Made by a program: the position numbers and the translations under genes. A stretch of 64,000 bases of DNA from Streptomyces sp. NBC_01497 (lineage in GTDB: Bacteria > Actinomycetota > Actinomycetes > Streptomycetales > Streptomycetaceae): assembly GCF_036250695.1 (NCBI RefSeq), contig NZ_CP109427.1, positions 2,852,001 to 2,916,000 of the forward strand. Reading direction: 5' to 3'. Below are positions 41,507 through 49,674 of this stretch, in pieces. The notes below the pieces were generated by a model that saw only the letters and a list, made by a program, of their open reading frames with translations, did no database searches and had not been told where the DNA came from. The number at the start of each line of letters is the position of its first letter. Position 1 is the stretch's first letter.

Positions 41507-42712
41507 TTGTCCACTCAGAACAGTACGGAGGTCAGCAGCGTGCCCAGCGACGCCGGAGAGTTCATCCTCACCCCGCCCGATCCCGTGCCGCCGGTGCGCA
41601 CCGAGCAGGCGTCGGGGCTCGTGCCGCTCGACGCGTCCGTACGCGAGGAGATGGAGCGGCGGGCCGCCGAGTACGTCTCCTCGCTGTCCACGCTCGACGC
41701 GCGCTCGCCCGAGTTCACCGCCCGCATCGGCGAGATCGCGAACCTCGGCGCGGGCGACATCCGGGGCGCCGCCCAGCAGTCCAACCGGATGCTGGAGCGG
41801 ACCGTGCGCTCCCTCGCCGGCGGTGACGTGGACGCGCAGGCCCGGGTGGGCAGTTCACTGGTCGAGCTGCGGCGCACCGTCGAGGACCTGGACCCGCGCG
41901 ACGGCGCCGGCCGGGGCCGCCGGTTCCTGTCCAGGCTGCCCGGCGGGAACAGGCTGCGCGACCATGTCGCCAAGTACGCCTCCTCGCAGGCGACCCTGAA
42001 CAAAATCGTCGGCTCGCTGCGCGGCGGCCAGGACGAACTGCGCCGGGACAACGCGGCGCTGCACACCGAACGCACCCGCCTGTGGGAGACCATGGGCAAA
42101 CTCCAGGAGTACGCGGTGCTCACCGAGGCGCTGGACGCGGCGGTCGAACGGCGCGTCGACGCCGTCGCCTCCACGGACGCCACGCTGGCCGACGCCCTGC
42201 GGGCCGACGTGCTCTTCCCGGTGCGCCAGAAGCACCAGGACCTGCTGACACAGCTCGCCGTGTGCGCGCAGGGCTACCTCGCGATGGACGTCGTACGGCG
42301 CAACAACGACGAACTGATCAAGGGCGTCGACCGGGCCGCCACCACGACGGTCTCCGCGCTGCGCATCGCCGTGATGCTCGCGCAGGCGCTCCAGAGCCAG
42401 CGCAAGGTCACCGAGCAGGTGACCGTGCTGCGGGCGACGACCGAGGACCTGATCCGGGGCAACGCCGAGATGCTGTCCACGCAGAGCGGCGAGATCCAGC
42501 GGATCGCGGCGGACCCGGCGGTCGGCGTGGAGACACTGCGGGCCGCCTTCCAGCAGATCTACCGGACGCTCGACGCCATCGACACGTACAAGGTGCAGGC
42601 AACCGAAGCCATGGCGACGACCGTCGAGTCGCTGAGCGGCGAACTGCGCACGGCGCGCACGCACCTGGAGCGCAGCCGCTCGGCCAACGCACTGGAAGGC
42701 GGTACGCGCTGA
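41507..42712 (+). CDS. telA: TelA/KlaA family toxic-anion-resistance-like protein
   Basis: A 401-aa cytoplasmic protein with a TTG start behind CAGGGGGA. It is helical throughout. The TelA core spans ~90-385, including NLGAGDIRGAAQQSNRML, LPGGNRLRDHVAKYASSQATLNKI, and LRIAVMLAQALQSQRKVTEQV. TelA members were first linked to tellurite resistance but occur widely in membrane-stress systems. Its TGATG overlap with the VWA lipoprotein gene shows tight coupling. Confidence 0.88.
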   Translation: MSTQNSTEVSSVPSDAGEFILTPPDPVPPVRTEQASGLVPLDASVREEMERRAAEYVSSLSTLDARSPEFTARIGEIANLGAGDIRGAAQQSNRMLERTVRSLAGGDVDAQARVGSSLVELRRTVEDLDPRDGAGRGRRFLSRLPGGNRLRDHVAKYASSQATLNKIVGSLRGGQDELRRDNAALHTERTRLWETMGKLQEYAVLTEALDAAVERRVDAVASTDATLADALRADVLFPVRQKHQDLLTQLAVCAQGYLAMDVVRRNNDELIKGVDRAATTTVSALRIAVMLAQALQSQRKVTEQVTVLRATTEDLIRGNAEMLSTQSGEIQRIAADPAVGVETLRAAFQQIYRTLDAIDTYKVQATEAMATTVESLSGELRTARTHLERSRSANALEGGTR

Positions 42713-44409
42713 TGCGCACGGGATCCCCGGGCCCGCGATCACGTCGTACCGGGCCGCTGCGGGTGCTCGCCGCGTTCGCCGTGACGCTGCTGGCGGCGAC
42801 GGCGTGCACGTCCGGCGGCAGGGGCGGCGCGGACGGCCGCGTGCCGGTCCGCGCCACCACGCCCGCCACCTACCACCAGGGCACACTGCGGGTCCTCGCC
42901 TCCAGTGAGCTGTCCGACATGGCGAAGATCCTCACCGACGCCCGCAAGGCGACGGGCGTCGATGTGAAGATGACGTACTCCGGCACGCTCGACGCGGCGG
43001 AACTCGTCGCGGACGGCGGTGCCGACGGCCGCTACGACGCGATCTGGCTGTCCTCCAACGACTACCTGCGGCTCCTGCCGGGCACCGGCCCGAAGATCAC
43101 CGACGAGACGCCCGTCATGTCCTCACCGGTGGCCATCGGAGTCCGGGCCGAGGACGCCGGCCTGCTCGGCCGCCCGGCGTCGGACGTGACCTGGTCGGAC
43201 GTCTACGACGCGGTCACCCGCCGGGGACTGACGTACGGCATGACCGACCCGGCCCGCTCCAACTCCGGCTACGCGGCGCTGATCTCGGTCACCTCCGCGC
43301 TCTCCGACGCGCAGTCCGCACTCACCCAGGCCGACGTGGACCGCACCTCCGCGAAGCTCACGTCCTTCTTCTCCGGTCAGAAACTGACGTCGGGGTCCTC
43401 GGGGTGGCTGGCGAGCGCGTACCGGCGCGACGGCTCGGTCAACGCGATGATCAACTACGAGTCGGTGCTGACCGAGCTGAACCGCACCGAGCACGCCGGG
43501 CTGAGCGTGATCCGCCCGAAGGACGGCGTGGTCACCGCCAACTACCCGTTCACCCTGCTGACGTCGGCGCCCCAGGACGCCCGCACCTCGGCCGACGCGC
43601 TCACCGGCTACCTGCGCACCCCGGCGGTCCAGGAGCGGATCAGCCGGCAGACCTACCGGCGGCCGGTCGTGCCCGCCGCGGCCCCGGCCCCCGGGCTCGG
43701 CACGGACAAGCGGCGCGAACTCCCCTTCCCCGGCTCGCTCGCGGTGGCAGGCGGCCTGCTCGACGCGTACGAGAACAAGCTGCGCCGCCCTTCGCGCACG
43801 GTCTACGTGCTCGACACGTCGGGCTCGATGGCCGGTGACCGGCTCGCCCGCCTGAAGAGGGCACTCATCGGCCTGACCGGTTCCGGGACGGGCGGGGGCG
43901 GTGCGGGCGGGGGCGGTGCGAGCGGCGACGGTGCGGGCGGTGCGGACGACGGCTTCCGGGACCGCGAACAGGTGACGCTGATGCCGTTCGGCACCACGGT
44001 GAAACAGGTGACGACCCGCACGGTCGCCCCGGCCGACCCGACGGCGTCGCTGGCGGTGCTGCGCTCCGACATCGGCCGGCTCACGGCCTCCGGGAACACG
44101 GCGGTCTACGACAGCCTGGAGGCGGCCTACGCACACCTCGGCCCGGGCAGCGCGAACACGTTCACCTCGATCGTGCTGATGACGGACGGCGAGTCCAACG
44201 CCGGTTCCCCTGCAGGGCGGTTCGACACGTTCTACGCGGGACTGCCGGCGGCGGGGCGCTCCACGCCCGTCTTCCCCGTCGTCTTCGGCGACGCGGACCG
44301 CGCGGAACTCCAGCACATCGCCGCACTCACCGGGGGCCGGCTGTTCGACGCGACGGGCGGCGACGCGGCTCTCGACGGCGCCTTCGAGGAGATCCGTGGC
44401 TACCAGTGA
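42712..44409 (+). CDS. Lipoprotein with solute-binding and von Willebrand A domains
   Basis: A 565-aa protein starting ATG 42712. Lipobox LAATAC near residue 30. Residues ~55-330 form a solute-binding fold (TDPARSNSGYAALISV, INYESVLTELNR, and the YPFTLLTSAPQDA end). A VWA domain from ~365 begins VYVLDTSGSMAGDRL (intact MIDAS DxSxS) and continues to TSIVLMTDGESNAG. A Gly-rich insert lies at ~395-420. An anchored ligand-binding VWA protein beside TelA implies metal-dependent contact at the membrane, perhaps with the first gene's protein. Confidence 0.85.
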   Translation: MRTGSPGPRSRRTGPLRVLAAFAVTLLAATACTSGGRGGADGRVPVRATTPATYHQGTLRVLASSELSDMAKILTDARKATGVDVKMTYSGTLDAAELVADGGADGRYDAIWLSSNDYLRLLPGTGPKITDETPVMSSPVAIGVRAEDAGLLGRPASDVTWSDVYDAVTRRGLTYGMTDPARSNSGYAALISVTSALSDAQSALTQADVDRTSAKLTSFFSGQKLTSGSSGWLASAYRRDGSVNAMINYESVLTELNRTEHAGLSVIRPKDGVVTANYPFTLLTSAPQDARTSADALTGYLRTPAVQERISRQTYRRPVVPAAAPAPGLGTDKRRELPFPGSLAVAGGLLDAYENKLRRPSRTVYVLDTSGSMAGDRLARLKRALIGLTGSGTGGGGAGGGGASGDGAGGADDGFRDREQVTLMPFGTTVKQVTTRTVAPADPTASLAVLRSDIGRLTASGNTAVYDSLEAAYAHLGPGSANTFTSIVLMTDGESNAGSPAGRFDTFYAGLPAAGRSTPVFPVVFGDADRAELQHIAALTGGRLFDATGGDAALDGAFEEIRGYQ

Positions 44410-45058
44410 CCAGGACCCCGCGGACCCCGGCCGGGTCGTCGGCTACCTGGAGTCCGGCAAGAACATCACGGGCTGCGCGGCGGGGCTCGTCGGCGTCGGC
44501 CTCGGTGCGGCGGGCCTCGCGGGCGCCTTCTGGCCTGCCGCCGTGGTGGGCCTTTACGCGGCGGGCGCGCTGATCTTCCCGCCGAAGCGCCCCACGGCGC
44601 CGGTGTTCACCGCGGACGCCACGACGGACGAACTGGACAGCGCGCGGGCGGACTTCGCCTCGTTGCGTACCTACCTCGCGGAGGTGGAACTGCCCGCGGG
44701 GGCACGCGCCACGGCGGACGAGCTGACCGAGGTGCTCGGCATGCTCCTCGAACCCGGGTGGGTCGGGGACGCCCTCGCCGGGGACCCGGAGGCGGTGCAC
44801 GTGCTCTCGCGCGCGATCCGCCGCGACGTGCCGGAGTCGGTCGACTCGTACGTCAGGGTCCGCTGGTGGACGCGGCTCCAGCCGGGCGCGCAACCGCCCG
44901 AACGCCATCTGGAGCGGCAGCTCACCCTGCTGCGTGAGGAGGCCGGGTCCCTCGCCGCCGCCCTGCGCGAGAGCGAGTCGCGGCGCCAGCAGTCCCACAC
45001 CCACTACCTGGAGAGCCGCCACCGGGAGCCGGGCGACGGCCTGCCGCGCGACGCCTGA
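44396..45058 (+). CDS. Uncharacterised membrane protein of the TelA/VWA system
   Basis: A 220-aa protein from a GTG at 44396 with a 14-nt overlap with the VWA gene. Two close hydrophobic segments lie at ~27-62 (AAGLVGVGLGAAGLAG and FWPAAVVGLYAAGALIF) with a short turn, and then a charged cytoplasmic region with a likely coiled coil at its end (RQLTLLREEAGSLAAALRESESRR). No known family is recognised. Strand, overlap and spacing tie it to telA and the VWA lipoprotein. Confidence 0.75.
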   Translation: MATSDQDPADPGRVVGYLESGKNITGCAAGLVGVGLGAAGLAGAFWPAAVVGLYAAGALIFPPKRPTAPVFTADATTDELDSARADFASLRTYLAEVELPAGARATADELTEVLGMLLEPGWVGDALAGDPEAVHVLSRAIRRDVPESVDSYVRVRWWTRLQPGAQPPERHLERQLTLLREEAGSLAAALRESESRRQQSHTHYLESRHREPGDGLPRDA

Positions 45059-45098
45059 ACCCCCGCCGTGACGGGACCCGTTGCGCACCGCCGTGCCT

Positions 45099-45130
45099 GC
45101 GCCGGGCCCCCGCGCGGTGGGCCCCGGCGC
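45099..45130. terminator. Terminator between the TelA system and blaB
   Basis: An 8-bp perfect base stem (GCGCCGGG at 45099-45106 and CCCGGCGC at 45123-45130) extended by three further pairs across a one-base bulge, between convergent genes. Confidence 0.55.
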
Positions 45131-45154
45131 GAGCTGCCGCCGGGCCCGCCCGCG

Positions 45155-46066
45155 TCAGGTGCCCTCGTTCCCGCGCAGTTCCTCGACGGCCACCCGCGCC
45201 GCCGCGCCGATGACGGCGTCGGCGCGCGGGAGCCTGGCGTCGGCGCGGGCGGCCTGCGTGAAGACCACGGCGGTGTAGGCGCTGCCGTCGGCGAGTTCGA
45301 CCACGCCCGCCTCGTGCCGCATCGCGCCGAAGGTGCCCGTCTTCCCCGACACCCGCACGTCGTCGTAGGGGAAGCCGGACGCGAGCCGGTGGTTCCAGGG
45401 CTGCTTGCCCATGACGTCCCGCATGAAGCCGCAGCTCTCGGGGGACGCGGCCCGGCCGGTCCAGACGGCCCGGAGCAGCCGGGCCATGTCCTCCGGTGTG
45501 CTGGACGCCTTCGACAGCGGGTCGTAGACGCCCTCGGGGACGGTGGCGTCGTTGTCCGCGACGCGCGCCATCGCGGCCGCCAGCGTCCCGGCGCCGGTCT
45601 CCGTCACCAGCCGCTCGAAGGTGCGGGCGGCGCCGCCCCGGATATCGGTGGCGGGCATACGGAAGAGGCGGCACACGTCCTCGACCGCCCCCGCTCCCAC
45701 CGCGCGCAGCACCGCGTCGGCCGCCGTGTTGTCCGAGATGCTCATCATCAGGGCGACCAGGTCGCGCAGCGACATGGTGACGGCGTCCCGCAACAGGGAC
45801 AGACCCGTCGGGCCGGGAACCCGGTCCGCCGGGTCGAGGGTCAGCCGAAGCGCCGGGTCGAGCACCCCCTCGTCCACCAGCCGGCAGAAGGCCACCATCA
45901 GCGGCACCTTGTAGAGCGAGCCCACGGGGACCGCCTCGCCGGGATCGAGGACCACCCGAGCGGCGGGCCTGCGCACGTCGGCGACGTGCAGCCAGCCGCG
46001 GACCCCGGCGTCCGCGAACAGCCCCCGCAGGGTCCCCTCCACCCCGCTCCGCCGTGCACCGCTCAT
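45155..46066 (-). CDS. blaB: Beta-lactamase-like serine protein, BlaB-type regulator
   Basis: A 303-aa protein from the ATG at 46066, which overlaps the LysR stop (ATGA). It carries class A motifs: S50-L-Y-K53, S111-D-N113, and K242-T-G244. It lacks a signal peptide and the E-x-x-L-N general-base region. In S. cacaoi the blaA-blaB pair controls a beta-lactamase gene, and BlaB is a cytoplasmic beta-lactamase-like sensor or regulator. The gene order here is the same. A role as a true beta-lactamase is unlikely because it would stay in the cytoplasm and lacks the base. Confidence 0.85.
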   Translation of the reverse strand: MSGARRSGVEGTLRGLFADAGVRGWLHVADVRRPAARVVLDPGEAVPVGSLYKVPLMVAFCRLVDEGVLDPALRLTLDPADRVPGPTGLSLLRDAVTMSLRDLVALMMSISDNTAADAVLRAVGAGAVEDVCRLFRMPATDIRGGAARTFERLVTETGAGTLAAAMARVADNDATVPEGVYDPLSKASSTPEDMARLLRAVWTGRAASPESCGFMRDVMGKQPWNHRLASGFPYDDVRVSGKTGTFGAMRHEAGVVELADGSAYTAVVFTQAARADARLPRADAVIGAAARVAVEELRGNEGT

Positions 46067-46926
46067 GCCGCCGCCTCCCGGGTGAGCGCCTCGGCCAGCG
46101 ACCGGGCCGCCCGCTCCGTCTCCTCGCGCGCCGCCCCCCGCGCGTCCCACACCACGCGCAGCCGCAGGGGCAGCGGCGGTTCGGTGGCACGCGTCCGTTC
46201 GACGCCGTCGGCGGACAGGGTGCCGTCCGCGGTGACCAGCGTCGCCGCGCCGGCCGCCACGAGCGCCAGCCCCGCCCGCTCGTCGGGCACCACCACGGTC
46301 TCCACCCGGCGGCCGCGACTGGCCAGCGCGTCCACGAACAGGTCGTAGGCGGCGGGCGCCTCGTCCCGGGGCCGTACGGCGACGGGCAGCGGCCGGCGCG
46401 TTCCCCCGGGCGTAGGCGCCGGGGTCAGCAGCCAGGTCGGGAAGAGTTCGACCGGCCCGGCGGCCAGCCCGTTCAGTACCGCCGGATGCCGGATCACGGC
46501 GAGGTCGAGGCGGCCCGTCGCCACCCGCGCGAGCAGAGTGGCCGTCGGAGCCGTCACCACGCCGACCCGGCCAGGCCCCCCGGCGCGCACGGGTGCGGCG
46601 GCCAGGCCCGCCGCGAGCCGCGCGGGCACCTCGGGGGCCACGCCGAGCCGCAGGCGCGGGCCTTCGGCGTGCTCACGGGCCCCGATCTCGCGGAGTTCCG
46701 CCATCGCTGCGAGCGCCGTGCGGGCGTGTGGCAGGAGCCGCTCGCCCTCCTCGGTGAGGGTCACGCCCCGGCTCCGGTCGAAGAGCCGCACTCCGAGCAG
46801 CGCCTCCAGCCGGCGCAGTCCCTGCGACAGCGGCGGCTGGGTGATGCCGACGCGCTGCGCGGCGCTGCCGAAGTGCCCTTCGTCGGCCAGGGCGACAAAG
46901 ATCTCCACGTGCCGTTCGGTGAGCAA
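46063..46926 (-). CDS. blaA: LysR family activator, BlaA-type
   Basis: A 287-aa LysR protein with a TTG start (GGGAGG, 4-nt spacing). The winged helix is HVEIFVALADEGHFGSAAQR, then TQPPLSQGLRRLE. The effector domain includes RLRLGVAPEVPARLA and DLAVIRHP. It is divergent from the beta-lactamase gene, as in the S. cacaoi blaA-blaL arrangement, so it should activate blaL from the ~256-nt intergenic region when a beta-lactam is sensed. Confidence 0.9.
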   Translation of the reverse strand: MLTERHVEIFVALADEGHFGSAAQRVGITQPPLSQGLRRLEALLGVRLFDRSRGVTLTEEGERLLPHARTALAAMAELREIGAREHAEGPRLRLGVAPEVPARLAAGLAAAPVRAGGPGRVGVVTAPTATLLARVATGRLDLAVIRHPAVLNGLAAGPVELFPTWLLTPAPTPGGTRRPLPVAVRPRDEAPAAYDLFVDALASRGRRVETVVVPDERAGLALVAAGAATLVTADGTLSADGVERTRATEPPLPLRLRVVWDARGAAREETERAARSLAEALTREAAA

Positions 46927-47182
46927 CCGGCCTCCCGCGTGCGGTGATACGTCCTGCGAATGGGTGGGGCTGCCAGAGCATATTCGACATGGGCCCTCGG
47001 CGCGGATTGACTGCGGGGCACGGCCCGTGGACCACGGGCGACGTCCGGTACCGACGCCCCGGACCGCCGTGTGAGGTCCGCCCGGCGGTGCCCGGTGCCC
47101 AACGCCCGGGTCCGTCCTGGTGATGACCGGCCGTCGGCGCCCCGCCGACCGCCGTCACCCAGTCGACAGGAAGCGAGAACAC
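46927..47182. promoter_or_regulatory. Divergent blaA / blaL promoter region
   Basis: About 256 nt between the TTG of blaA and the ATG of the beta-lactamase gene. LysR T-N11-A sites are expected here, but I could not single one out with confidence. Confidence 0.5.
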
Positions 47183-48151
47183 ATGACTTCGGCAACCGCA
47201 CCCGCCTCTTTGTCCCGCCGCGCGGTCCTGGCCCTCGGGACGGGCGCCGCGCTGGCCGCCGCGCTGACCGCGAGCGGCGGCACGGCGTACGCCGGTACCA
47301 CCACCGGGACCACCGGCCCCGCCGTGCCCCCTCCCCTGCGGGCCGGGGACGCGGTCGGCGGGCAGTTGAGGGCGCTCGAACGTGAACACGGCGTACGCCT
47401 CGGCGTGTTCGCCCGCAACGCGCGTACCGGCAGGACCGTGGCGTACCGCGCCGACGAACGCTTCGCGATGTGCTCGGTGTTCAAGACGCTCGCGGCGGCG
47501 GCCGTCCTGCGGGACCTGGACCGCGACGGGGCGTTCCTCGCCCGGCGGATCCACTACACGCAAAAGACCGTGACGGACTCCGGGTACGCCCCGGTCACCG
47601 GCGAGCCCGAGAACCTCGCCCACGGCATGACCGTCGCCCACCTGTGCGCCGCGGCCGTCGGCCAGAGCGACAACGCGGCGGGCAACCTCCTGCTGCGCGC
47701 GCTGGGCGGACCCACCGCCATCACCCGCTTCTGCCGTTCCCTCGGCGACCGGCGGACCCGGCTGGACCGGTGGGAGCCCGCGCTGAACTCGGCGGAGCCG
47801 TGGCGCGTCACCGACACCACGAGTCCCCGCGCGGTCGGGACGACGTACGGGCGCCTCCTGCTCGGTGACGTCCTCGCGCCTGCCGGCCGGCGGCTGCTGA
47901 CCGGCTGGCTGATCGCGAACACCACCGACGGCGAACGGTTCGGGGCGGGCCTGCCCGGGGACTGGACCCTCGCCGACAAGACCGGCGGGGGCGACGCGTA
48001 CGGCGTGGCGAACGACGTCGGCGTGGTGCGGGCGCCCGGCGGGGCGCCGCTGCTGCTGTCCGTCCTGTCGACGCAGAAGCGCGTGGACGGGCCGACGGAC
48101 AACGCGGTCGTCGCGCGCACCGCCACGATCGTGGCGGCGGCGCTGACCTGA
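47183..48151 (+). CDS. bla: Class A beta-lactamase, Tat-exported
   Basis: A 322-aa precursor from the ATG at 47183. A Tat-type signal SRRAVLALG starts near residue 11, with processing near ~37. The active site is complete: S98-V-F-K101 (preceded by Cys97), S162-D-N164, E198 in W-E-P-x-L-N, and K266-T-G268. It hydrolyses penicillins outside the cell. Streptomyces enzymes of this group often have Cys before the catalytic Ser. Divergent from the LysR gene, it is expected to be inducible. Confidence 0.95.
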   Translation: MTSATAPASLSRRAVLALGTGAALAAALTASGGTAYAGTTTGTTGPAVPPPLRAGDAVGGQLRALEREHGVRLGVFARNARTGRTVAYRADERFAMCSVFKTLAAAAVLRDLDRDGAFLARRIHYTQKTVTDSGYAPVTGEPENLAHGMTVAHLCAAAVGQSDNAAGNLLLRALGGPTAITRFCRSLGDRRTRLDRWEPALNSAEPWRVTDTTSPRAVGTTYGRLLLGDVLAPAGRRLLTGWLIANTTDGERFGAGLPGDWTLADKTGGGDAYGVANDVGVVRAPGGAPLLLSVLSTQKRVDGPTDNAVVARTATIVAAALT

Positions 48152-48238
48152 GGCCCCGCACCGTGCGCGGCCGTCCGCTCCCGCGGCACGTGGGCCCGCG
48201 CCGCGCACGGAGGAACGCACCCTGCCGCACACCACACG

Positions 48239-48278
48239 CCGTGTACCGCCCGCTCGTCACCGGGCGGGCGGTACACGG
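48239..48278. terminator. Bidirectional terminator between bla and the MFS gene
   Basis: A perfect 15-bp stem, CCGTGTACCGCCCGC at 48239-48253 and its complement at 48264-48278, 10-nt loop, between convergent genes. Confidence 0.9.
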
Positions 48279-48316
48279 CAGTCCGGGCCGTACGCGGCGC
48301 TGCGGGCAGCCGCCCG

Positions 48317-49633
48317 TCAGCGGGTGTCGGCGACCAGCCCGGCGGGAGTGCCCGTGGGCGGCGCCTCGCGGCGGTGCTCCCGCTTCGGCAGGATCAGCAG
48401 TGAGCCCGCGCCGATCACGGCCAGGACCGTCATCACCACGAACCCGCTGGAGAAGCTGCCCGTGGAGCTGACGATGAAGCCCATCACCGACGGCGCGACG
48501 ATGCCGGAGAGGGCGAACGACGCGTCGGCGAAGCCCGCCGCGACACCCGGCTGCGAGGGTACGGCGTCGATCGCGGCGACCCACCAGATGCCGCCCGTGA
48601 CGAAGCCGAGCCCCACGCCGATCGAGATGAAGGTGACCGACACGGTCAGCGACGGCGACGTGATGATCGGGACGAGCGCCGCGCCCGACAGCAGCAGTGC
48701 CACACCCATGATGGTGAAGCGGGTGCGCGGGCTGCCGGTGCGGGTGAAGACCCGGTCGGTGATGAAGCCGCCCAGGAGCGCGCCGACCACACCGGCCGCC
48801 CACGGCGCGACCGTGAAGAGGCCGACCGCGGTGATGCTGAGGCCGTACTGCGAGGAGAGGTAGTCGGGCAGCCAGTACATGAAGCCCCAGAACATGAAGC
48901 CCCAGGCGAAGTAGCCGATGGCGATGATCCACAGGTTCCGGCTGGTGAGCACCGGGCGCCACTGGACCCGTACCCGGGCCGAGCGCTCCTCCTCCCGCTG
49001 CCCGTCCGCGATGTACGCGCGCTCTGCCGCCGACACCTTCGGGTGTTCCTGCGGGGTGTTGCGCAGCAGCGCCCAGGCGATGACGAACCAGAGCGCGCCG
49101 AGCCCGGACAGCACCCAGAACATGCCGCGCCAGCCGACACCCGCGATCAGCTGGGTCACCACCGGGCCGCCGATCAGCAGCGATCCTGCGACGGCGACCC
49201 CGCCGACCATGGCGAGGGCGCGGCCGCGCTCGTGCTGCGGCAGCCAGCGGCTGACCGTGCGGGCGGCGGCGGGGAAGCCGGGCCCCTCGCCCGCGCCGAG
49301 CACCACACGCGCCGCGAACAGGCCGGCGAACGTGCCCGAGACCGGGGTGATCGCGGTGATCACCGACCAGATGGCCACCCCGATCAGCAGGATGCGGCGG
49401 GCCCCGTACCGGTCGACCAGCGGGCCCGCGAGGAACGCGAAGACCATGTATCCGATGGAGAAGGCGCTGCTGATGTACCCGTACTGGGACTTGCTGATGC
49501 CGAAGGACTTGGTCAGCGGACCGACGGCGTAGCTGACCGCGCTCCTGTCGATGTAGTTGATGACGATGAGGGCGACGATCAGGCCCAGCGTCGTCCAGCG
49601 CACGCCGGAACGGGTGGATCGCGTGGTGCTCAT
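48317..49633 (-). CDS. MFS transporter, anion:cation symporter-like
   Basis: A 438-aa 12-helix transporter. Signatures: VINYIDRSAVSYA in helix 1 and DRYGARRILL between helices 2 and 3, then GEGPGFPAAARTVSRWLPQHERGRAL of the ACS family. ACS members import organic anions such as hexuronates, tartrate and dicarboxylates. It is the most distal gene of the leftward arm of the catabolic divergon and begins 42 nt after the MmgE/PrpD gene ends. It probably brings in the pathway substrate. Confidence 0.92.
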   Translation of the reverse strand: MSTTRSTRSGVRWTTLGLIVALIVINYIDRSAVSYAVGPLTKSFGISKSQYGYISSAFSIGYMVFAFLAGPLVDRYGARRILLIGVAIWSVITAITPVSGTFAGLFAARVVLGAGEGPGFPAAARTVSRWLPQHERGRALAMVGGVAVAGSLLIGGPVVTQLIAGVGWRGMFWVLSGLGALWFVIAWALLRNTPQEHPKVSAAERAYIADGQREEERSARVRVQWRPVLTSRNLWIIAIGYFAWGFMFWGFMYWLPDYLSSQYGLSITAVGLFTVAPWAAGVVGALLGGFITDRVFTRTGSPRTRFTIMGVALLLSGAALVPIITSPSLTVSVTFISIGVGLGFVTGGIWWVAAIDAVPSQPGVAAGFADASFALSGIVAPSVMGFIVSSTGSFSSGFVVMTVLAVIGAGSLLILPKREHRREAPPTGTPAGLVADTR

Positions 49634-49674
49634 GGGTTCACCTCACACAGGTGGGATGGGAGGACTGCGGTGCG

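Noticed and set aside
45155..46066. Second true beta-lactamase
   Set aside because: It lacks a signal peptide and the general-base region, and its coupling to the LysR gene fits a BlaB-type regulator better.
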